Positions 6,904 to 11,760 of a stretch of DNA of 11,760 nt are shown in pieces. The DNA comes from Bacteroidia bacterium (GTDB lineage Bacteria > Bacteroidota > Bacteroidia > Bacteroidales > UBA12481). Numbering within the stretch: position 1 is the first letter of the stretch; each line of letters begins with the position of its first letter. The notes below the pieces were generated by a model, which ran no database searches, had not been told where the DNA came from, and saw nothing but the letters and a program-made list of their open reading frames with translations. The stretch spans positions 1 through 11,760 of the forward strand of contig JAPLDV010000030.1 of assembly GCA_026391235.1 (NCBI GenBank), read 5' to 3'. A program made the translations under genes and the position numbers.

Positions 6904-9474
6904 ATGAAAATCAAACATTTAATTTTTACAGTAGGAATTATAATTATATCCACTGCAGGGATCCTTCTAGTCACGCGCAATCCAAAACCGGATGCCCGAA
7001 AAGATTACGAGAAATTCCTGGTATCGGAATACAAGGGACTGCCGTCAAGTCAGCCATCCGATAAACAAGAATCAGGCACAGAGAAGATGGATCGACCCGA
7101 TGCAGCAGCTTTTGCCGAATATATCAAAACACTGGATCCCGAATTAAAAGCAGTGCCCAGCGAACGCATCATCAAAGCCAACCAGGCTACAGATGCCCTG
7201 GGAAGCCTGAAATCAGGCATGGAGCAGCTCACCTGGACGGCTCACCGTACCAATATGGGGGGGCGCACCCGCACACTCATGTTTGATCCGAATGATCCTT
7301 CAGGGATGAAACTCTGGGCAGGCGCCGTAACCGGAGGACTCTGGTATAACACTGACCCGGCTGGAGGTAATGATTGGACGCCGGTTAACGATTTCTGGCC
7401 GAACCTGTCGATCAGCTGCATGACCTATGATCCGAATAACAAGCAAACCTTTTATGTTGGAACCGGTGAGAGCCAGACTGCCCTAATCATCTACCGGGAA
7501 TCATCAGGCCGTGGAACCGGAATCATGCGGTCGACCGACGGCGGACTTACCTGGGCTCCAATGCCATCAACGCAAAACTGGCCTTATGTTACGGACATTC
7601 TGGTAAGGGATGAGGCTGGTGTCAGTGTAATATATGCCGGCGTGGTTTCAGGTGTTTACAAAGGCATTGCCCACCAGGCAATCCCCACTAACGGATTATA
7701 CCGATCAACCGACAACGGAGATACCTGGACACAGGTGCTTCCGAATATTCCGGGGAAAAACTTTTCTTATGCCCCTTCAGATATTGAAACAAATTCTGAT
7801 GGAACTACGATTTTTATCGGAACAACTTATGGTGTAAATGAGGATGTTACAGATAATGATCGTTCAGGTGCTGCCTGTATCCTGACTTCCGTTGACGGCC
7901 TTAGCTGGACCGTGAACAATACCTACCAGCAGAGGATACTTGCAGAACCCACGAATAATTATCCTGGCCGGGTTATGCTGTCAAAGGCTCCTTCGAACCC
8001 GAATATGGTTTTCGCTATTATTGCCTCAGGTTATGTACGAAGCGATACATTTATTGGCTATGGCTGTCAGTATTTATTAAAAACTGCAGACAAAGGTGCA
8101 ACATGGACCGAATTGAATTTCCCCGGAGGATTTGCCTCACTGGCCTGGCATGCATTTGTCATCACGGTTAGTCCGCTTAATCCAAACCTGATCTGGGTTG
8201 GCGGATTGGATACCTGGAGAACTACCAATGGTGGAATAACCTGGACAAAACAATCCGACTGGGCCCAAATGTACGGCAATGGTTCAGATAACTATGTTCA
8301 TGCTGATATTCATGTTATTAAATTTAAGCCGGGATCTGATATAGAGCTCTTTATCGGCACCGACGGTGGGATCTTCAGTTCAAATACAGCCAGCGCACCT
8401 GATGCCGGCATGAAATTCTTTGAGTTAGCCAACAATTACAGCACGCTTCAGTATTATTCCTGTGCAATGCATCCGGATGCCGGAGCGATCCATTTTATAG
8501 GTGGATTACAGGATAATGGAAGTATGTTTTACAAGCGCGGGAAGATTCCAACCTTCCGCGATATGATTTCCGGCGGCGATGGAGCACTCTGTTTTATCGA
8601 CCAGAATGAACCTTCCATTCAGATATCAACCCATTACTACAATAATATTTACCTCTATTCCGGAGCCAAGGAAAGCGACCCGCAAAATACGGGATTCAAA
8701 GGGATAGGCACAGGCACCTTCGTGAGCCCGATGGATTATGACTGGAAAAACAATATACTTTTCGCTGACGGCTGCACTCATACCGGGACACTTACTGAAA
8801 TAACCCCGGCTGCTTTTCCAACTGCCAACATCTCAAGTATTGATATTGGAGGCTCTGAAGACACTCTGCTTGTCACCTTCTCAAATTACGGTGTTCCATC
8901 CGTTTGGCTGAGTGTAAACGCTGGAGCCGACTGGAAAAATGTTGAAGCCAACCTTCCGGATATGCCGGTCAGATGGGGTATTTTCCATCCGAAATCCGGC
9001 AAGCAGGTTATGCTGGCCACTGAAACCGGCATCTGGTCGACCGACAACATCCTCGCTCAGAATGTCATCTGGAGTCCTGATAATCAGGGTCTTGCAAATG
9101 TCAGGATCGATATGCTGAAATTCAGGAAATCCGACAACACCGTTCTGGCCGCCACGCATGGGCGAGGTCTGTATACAACTATCTGGAATCCAAGCTTCAC
9201 CAATAGCAAGATCGATGAATCCATGGCTTCAGAAGGAATACAGGTATTTCCGAATCCAACGGATGGCCGGTTTGAGGTGAAACTGGATAATCCTGTTAAG
9301 TCCAGTCTGACCATTATGGACGTTACCGGAAGGATCATCAGTAACCAGGAAATAAAAGAGCAATCCGGCACCTGGCAAAAAACTATTGACCTTTCCAGGG
9401 AACCGAAAGGGATTTACCTCGTGAAAATAATATCAGGTGGTAAAAACATTGTCACCCGTTTGGCAATCCAATAA
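6904..9474 (+). CDS. T9SS-secreted beta-propeller (BNR/Asp-box) protein
   Basis: This is an 856-residue exported protein. Residues 1-25 are a basic-then-hydrophobic signal sequence. Residues about 30-115 form a charged pro-region with RPDAAAFAEYIKTLDPELKAVPSERI, a style of N-terminal segment seen in related T9SS cargo. The main body (about 115-760) carries Asp-box/BNR repeats typical of sortilin- and sialidase-like beta-propellers: RSTDGGLTW (209-217), RSTDNGDTW (267-275), TSVDGLSW (328-335), KTADKGATW (393-401), RTTNGGITW (439-447) and a weaker LSVNAGADW (669-677). Residues about 779-856 are a type A T9SS sorting domain (VFPNPTDGRFEV ... MDVTGRIISN ... LSREPKGIYLVKI), normally removed on secretion to the cell surface. 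Whether it binds glycans, is a glycoside hydrolase, or only acts as a scaffold cannot be told; I see no sialidase FRIP-type motif. The frame is intact and the export prediction is firm. Confidence 0.92.
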   Translation: MKIKHLIFTVGIIIISTAGILLVTRNPKPDARKDYEKFLVSEYKGLPSSQPSDKQESGTEKMDRPDAAAFAEYIKTLDPELKAVPSERIIKANQATDALGSLKSGMEQLTWTAHRTNMGGRTRTLMFDPNDPSGMKLWAGAVTGGLWYNTDPAGGNDWTPVNDFWPNLSISCMTYDPNNKQTFYVGTGESQTALIIYRESSGRGTGIMRSTDGGLTWAPMPSTQNWPYVTDILVRDEAGVSVIYAGVVSGVYKGIAHQAIPTNGLYRSTDNGDTWTQVLPNIPGKNFSYAPSDIETNSDGTTIFIGTTYGVNEDVTDNDRSGAACILTSVDGLSWTVNNTYQQRILAEPTNNYPGRVMLSKAPSNPNMVFAIIASGYVRSDTFIGYGCQYLLKTADKGATWTELNFPGGFASLAWHAFVITVSPLNPNLIWVGGLDTWRTTNGGITWTKQSDWAQMYGNGSDNYVHADIHVIKFKPGSDIELFIGTDGGIFSSNTASAPDAGMKFFELANNYSTLQYYSCAMHPDAGAIHFIGGLQDNGSMFYKRGKIPTFRDMISGGDGALCFIDQNEPSIQISTHYYNNIYLYSGAKESDPQNTGFKGIGTGTFVSPMDYDWKNNILFADGCTHTGTLTEITPAAFPTANISSIDIGGSEDTLLVTFSNYGVPSVWLSVNAGADWKNVEANLPDMPVRWGIFHPKSGKQVMLATETGIWSTDNILAQNVIWSPDNQGLANVRIDMLKFRKSDNTVLAATHGRGLYTTIWNPSFTNSKIDESMASEGIQVFPNPTDGRFEVKLDNPVKSSLTIMDVTGRIISNQEIKEQSGTWQKTIDLSREPKGIYLVKIISGGKNIVTRLAIQ

Positions 9475-9480
9475 TTAAAA

Positions 9481-9639
9481 AAGGCTCAGGGCTCAAGGCT
9501 CAGGGCTCAAGTAAGGTTGAAGTAAAAAGAATGAAAAATGGAAACCAAGTAAGACCTGATATGCTGCACCTTAATCCCTTGATTTCACTTTCTTCTCCTT
9601 TTAACTTACTTGAGCCTTGAGCCTTGAGCCTTGAGCCTT
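9481..9639. repeat. Inverted heptanucleotide-repeat pair flanking an 89-bp spacer
   Basis: The left arm (9481-9515) is built of four 7-bp units GGCTCA(A/G) and ends in GTAAG. The right arm (9605-9639) is its reverse complement, TTGAGCC repeated. The 35-bp arms pair with two mismatches (9489 and 9503), and both would be G-U wobbles in RNA. The spacer continues weakly purine-rich on the left and pyrimidine-rich on the right, extending the symmetry. The structure begins 6 bp after the T9SS gene stop and ends 11 bp before the permease start, filling nearly the whole 176-bp gap. It could fold as a long hairpin that ends or protects the upstream mRNA, or be a small non-autonomous element. Confidence 0.88.
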
Positions 9640-9650
9640 AAATCATCTCC

Positions 9651-10424
9651 ATGATCCTCCATTGGTATATCTACCCGTTACTTGTCGCAACCGGCATCCT
9701 GGTTGGGTTCATCAACACCCTGGCCGGATCCGGGTCATTGATTTCCCTGCCGCTTCTGATGTATGTGGGTCTGCCTGCCAATGTTGCCAACGGAACCAAC
9801 CGGGTGGCGATCCTGCTGCAGTCGATGGTGGGTGCCGGCAGTTTCCGGCAGCAGAAGGTTATTGAATTTCGGGAGGGTATCTGGCTATCGGTACCTGCGG
9901 TGATTGGATCCGTGGCTGGAGCCATGCTGGCGGTTGATCTGAATGAATCGATGATGAGAAAAGCTATCGGGGTTTTAATGATTGTGATGTTCTTTCTGAT
10001 CATTCTCAAACCCGAAGCCTGGATAAAAGGGCATGCCGGTAAGCTCCGGGCCAGGCCAACTTTCTGGCAGATCCTGATCTTTTTCGGCATTGGGTTGTAT
10101 GGTGGTTTTATCCAGGCCGGGGTCGGTTTCTTTTTACTGGCCGGTTTGGTGATGGGCGCCGGGATGAACCTGATCAAGGCCAATGCCTTTAAAAATCTGA
10201 TAGTTGCTTTATATACTCCTTTCGCGCTGATCGTTTTTATTTTTAACCATCAGGTCAGCTGGATCATCGGATTAACGCTGGCAGCCGGCAATATGCTCGG
10301 TGCCTATATTGCTACGAAAGTTGCTGTCAACCGGGGAGCAAAATTCATACGGATCGTACTTTTGGTGGTGCTTTTTGCGGCAAGCATGGATCTGTTGGGG
10401 GTTTTCAGGTGGCTTTTCAGCTGA
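9651..10424 (+). CDS. TauE/SafE (TSUP) family membrane permease
   Basis: This 257-residue, strongly hydrophobic protein is predicted to have about seven or eight membrane helices, a normal length for the family. TSUP proteins move small sulfur- or carbon-containing anions such as sulfite, sulfoacetate or related organosulfonates across the cytoplasmic membrane. The two pseudo-symmetric family motifs are visible: GFINTLAGSGSLISLPLL in the first half (19-36) and GLYGGFIQAGVGFFLLAG in the second (148-165). NGTNR (47-51) after the first motif and KANAFKNL (176-183) after the second are also typical. The substrate cannot be read from sequence, and no sulfur-metabolism genes are nearby. The ATG at 9651 places the first helix at the very N-terminus, as expected. 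No good TAnnTTTG box is seen upstream, so expression may depend on read-through from the T9SS gene across the inverted heptad repeats. Confidence 0.9.
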   Translation: MILHWYIYPLLVATGILVGFINTLAGSGSLISLPLLMYVGLPANVANGTNRVAILLQSMVGAGSFRQQKVIEFREGIWLSVPAVIGSVAGAMLAVDLNESMMRKAIGVLMIVMFFLIILKPEAWIKGHAGKLRARPTFWQILIFFGIGLYGGFIQAGVGFFLLAGLVMGAGMNLIKANAFKNLIVALYTPFALIVFIFNHQVSWIIGLTLAAGNMLGAYIATKVAVNRGAKFIRIVLLVVLFAASMDLLGVFRWLFS

Positions 10425-10445
10425 GATACGGGCCTCATAATAATA

Positions 10446-10465
10446 GAACGCGGATGACGCGGATG
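10446..10465. repeat. ACGCGGATG tandem pair, left outer arm of the nested palindrome
   Basis: ACGCGGATG occurs twice head to tail (10448-10456 and 10457-10465). The ten bases GAACGCGGAT at 10446-10455 recur as a perfect inverted copy, ATCCGCGTTC, at 10874-10883, enclosing the rest of the nested structure. From memory, ACGCGGATG-type strings are frequent between genes in Bacteroidota assemblies. Confidence 0.55.
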
Positions 10466-10551
10466 CTTCGCAGCGCTTAATGAGGCTGGGTAATAACTCC
10501 CACCGCTTGAATTATCAGGGTACCCAAATATTAATTGCCACTACATTTAAA

Positions 10552-10617
10552 GGCTGTGTAATAATGAAAACTCATTAGCGATCCTGATATGTTGCCCCCA
10601 AATTTATTTGGGGGATT
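10552..10617 (+). repeat. Dispersed palindromic repeat, diverged copy 3
   Basis: It shares the GGCTGTGT start, the TGATATGTTGCCCCC block and the GGGGGATT end with copies 1 and 2, but the middle has diverged and is shorter. Its hairpin is CCCCCAAAT (10595-10603), TT loop, ATTTGGGGG (10606-10614): a perfect 9-bp stem in which the four inner base pairs all differ from those of copy 1. Confidence 0.75.
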
Positions 10618-10722
10618 ATGTTGATCCGCAAAAACTTATGGACTTTAGTCCAAATTTTAAAGTATGTTTGGCCAGAGTTTAAGAAATTGAACTAAAGTCC
10701 GTAACTATCAGATAATCATTGT

Positions 10723-10800
10723 AATCCCCCGGCTTAAGCCGGGGCAACATATAATAGCACCCCCTGATAATTATAACAGGTTTCATATTTTCACACAGCC
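10723..10800 (-). repeat. Dispersed palindromic repeat, copy 2 (inverted)
   Basis: The reverse complement matches 5337-5415 with five substitutions and one missing C. Its hairpin (10727-10744) is CCCCGGCTT / AAGCCGGGG, an uninterrupted 18-bp palindrome. The high identity to a copy more than 5 kb away, in unrelated intergenic DNA, marks it as a dispersed element that moved or was copied fairly recently. Confidence 0.85.
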
Positions 10801-10892
10801 CCTAAATGTAGTGGCAATTAATAATCGGGCACACTGGTCAAACCAACTCTTTTACCTTTTTAAAGAGCCTCTAATCCGCGTTCCAATCTTCA

Positions 10893-10905
10893 ACCCCGCA
10901 GGGGT
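10893..10905. repeat. Small palindrome just after the TonB-family stop
   Basis: ACCCC, GCA loop, GGGGT forms a 5-bp stem, and flanking TTCA/TGAA lengthens it with one bulge. It begins 7 bp past the stop codon of the minus-strand TonB-family gene. No T-run follows on that strand, so it is a weak terminator candidate. It resembles short palindromes found between genes in Bacteroidota. Confidence 0.45.
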
Positions 10906-10912
10906 GAAATGA

Positions 10913-11760
10913 TTACAGCAATTTGAATTTGTAGGTAATGGTCCCCTTCTGGTACACCGGTGCATCGGTGCTGGTAACCCGGTTGAATTTGGCTGAAGAC
11001 GCAGCTTTGCGGGCAGCTTCCCATAAGGTGGAATTGGTGGTGGTGGTTCCTTTGGCTCCGGGAACGGCGGATATTACATCACCATCCTTGTTTACCGTAA
11101 TGATGACGACAACATCGCCGTATTCGTTAACAGTATACTCAGGCTTAGCAAGTGATCCAATAACATTCCTGCCACCCAGATTGTATGAAATTCCCGCACC
11201 CTTTCCTCCGCCCGGGCCCTGGTTTTTAGAATCCACCGAGCCGGTAGGATCGCCTTGATTGCCGGCAGCCTGGGAATTGCCTTCTCCCTGGGTTCCGGTG
11301 GCGGTTGAATTCCCGCCAAAGGATTTTCCCATCAATTTTTTCTTAGCATCTATCTGAGACTGCTGCTGCACCTGCTTCTTGCGTTCAGCTTCAATACGCT
11401 GATTCTCCAGATCCACCTGTCGTTTCTGCTCGGCTTCAATCCGCCGGCGCTCCAAATCGGCCTGACGCTGAAGTTCCCTTTCTTCTTTCTCCCGTTGCTT
11501 TTTCTCATCGAGCTTCTTCTTCTCGGCTAGATCCTTTTCGTTATCCTGTTTCTTTAATGTTGGAGCAGGTTCTGTTTCCTGAGTTAATAATTTCGGGGCT
11601 GTTTCCTTAACCTTTTCCTTGACAGGTTTGGTTTTAATCGGTGGTGCAACAACGCTTGCCGGTGGATCGGGCTGCTGAAATTCCTGCTGTTGAGGTGCCA
11701 TTTCACCCATTCCGGCAGCATCAGTACCAAAATTAATTGTAATTCCCTCTGTATCAGGTA
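10913..11760 (-). CDS. TonB-family energy transducer, C-terminal part (partial)
   Basis: The frame is open from the right edge to the stop at 10913-10915, giving 282 codons. An ATG at 11710 exists, but the 16 codons before it (PDTEGITINFGTDAAG) are in frame and look like coding sequence of Bacteroidota TonB-like proteins. The true start and N-terminal membrane helix are therefore probably beyond the window. Counting from that methionine: a proline-rich stretch (about 14-50), a long Lys/Glu/Arg/Gln-rich likely coiled coil (about 52-127) with two consecutive 15-residue repeats (82-96 and 97-111, RQ-DLE--RIEAE-K), a Gly/Asn/Gln-rich linker (about 130-172), and a TonB C-terminal-like domain (about 175-265, with GDVVVIITVNKDGDV and YQKGTITYKFKLL). 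Such proteins span the periplasm and carry proton-motive energy from ExbB/ExbD to outer-membrane receptors. ExbD-like genes may lie to the right, which I cannot see. Confidence 0.82.
   Translation of the reverse strand, partial: PDTEGITINFGTDAAGMGEMAPQQQEFQQPDPPASVVAPPIKTKPVKEKVKETAPKLLTQETEPAPTLKKQDNEKDLAEKKKLDEKKQREKEERELQRQADLERRRIEAEQKRQVDLENQRIEAERKKQVQQQSQIDAKKKLMGKSFGGNSTATGTQGEGNSQAAGNQGDPTGSVDSKNQGPGGGKGAGISYNLGGRNVIGSLAKPEYTVNEYGDVVVIITVNKDGDVISAVPGAKGTTTTNSTLWEAARKAASSAKFNRVTSTDAPVYQKGTITYKFKLL

Larger units (their letters stand above)
10529..10823. repeat. 295-bp inverted-repeat element (MITE- or REP-cluster-like)
   Basis: Outer arms 10529-10559 and 10793-10823 are 31 bp long and pair with only two mismatches (TATTAATTGCCACTACATTT at the tip, GGCTGTGT at the inner end). 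Inside lie two copies of the 79-bp dispersed repeat in opposite orientation, then inner arms TTATGGACTTTAGTCCAA (10636-10653) and its near-complement (10687-10704, two mismatches). The middle 33 bp are A/T-rich and encode nothing. This is the form of a non-autonomous foldback element or a pair of REPs in inverted orientation. No clear target-site duplication is seen at the ends. Confidence 0.85.
10425..10912. other. 488-bp convergent intergenic region made of nested palindromes
   Basis: It lies between the convergent permease and TonB-family genes, and I see no gene in it. Four inverted-repeat layers have nearly the same centre: GAACGCGGAT (10446-10455 with 10874-10883), the 31-bp arms (10529-10559 with 10793-10823), the CCCC-type hairpins (10595-10614 with 10727-10744) and the GGACTTTAGT arms (10636-10653 with 10687-10704). 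Their midpoints all fall between about 10664 and 10676. A separate small palindrome lies at 10893-10905. Confidence 0.75.

Noticed and set aside
6904..9474. Calling the propeller protein a sialidase
   Set aside because: Asp boxes are shared by many propeller families, and I could not find the FRIP motif or the arginine triad.
9671..10183. 170-residue minus-strand open frame opposite the TauE/SafE gene
   Set aside because: It is antisense to an intact membrane protein and its proline-rich translation is what the complement of hydrophobic codons gives.
11092..11319. 75-residue minus-strand open frame within the TonB-family gene
   Set aside because: It is in another frame of the Gly-rich linker and domain coding region, with no independent support.
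11708..11710. ATG at 11710 as the true start of the TonB-family protein
   Set aside because: The frame stays open to the window edge with protein-like sequence, and a start here would leave no membrane anchor.

Overview
The window comes from a member of the Bacteroidota, probably an environmental Bacteroidales-like lineage. Four things point there: a large secreted protein with a C-terminal type IX secretion (T9SS) sorting domain, a FISUMP-domain lipoprotein, a TonB-type energy transducer of the Bacteroidota style, and promoter boxes that fit the group's TTG / TAnnTTTG consensus. No rRNA, tRNA, CRISPR array, insertion sequence with its own transposase, or prophage gene is visible.

Layout. 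Positions 1-131 (minus) hold the first 43 codons of a membrane protein, possibly a sensor histidine kinase. It is divergent from a FISUMP lipoprotein (347-1531, plus), and each has its own TAnnTTTG box. Next come two tandem minus-strand ClC chloride channel/transporter paralogs with C-terminal CBS pairs (3378-5168, transcribed first, then 1535-3295). They are separated by nine perfect copies of a 7-bp repeat. A repeat-rich intergenic region (5169-5499) precedes glyA (serine hydroxymethyltransferase, 5500-6780, plus). Then follow an 856-residue T9SS-secreted beta-propeller protein (6904-9474, plus), a spacer bounded by inverted 7-bp repeats (9475-9650), a TauE/SafE-family permease (9651-10424, plus), a 488-bp intergenic region of nested palindromes (10425-10912), and a TonB-family protein running off the right edge (10913-11760, minus).

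How the genes relate. The proteins are a mix of housekeeping, transport and surface functions, with no sign of one pathway across the window. The two ClC genes are the only clear functional unit: a tandem duplication probably transcribed together. I do not see a novel protein-based system.

The most interesting material is non-coding. A palindromic intergenic repeat of about 79 bp occurs at 5337-5415, again inverted at 10723-10800, and as a diverged third copy at 10552-10617. In the diverged copy the hairpin stem has changed on both sides (GGCT/AGCC to AAAT/ATTT) while keeping a 9-bp stem and 2-nt loop. The second and third copies are arms of a roughly concentric set of inverted repeats. Separate families of heptanucleotide repeats (TACTGCC and TTGAGCC) lie in two other intergenic gaps.
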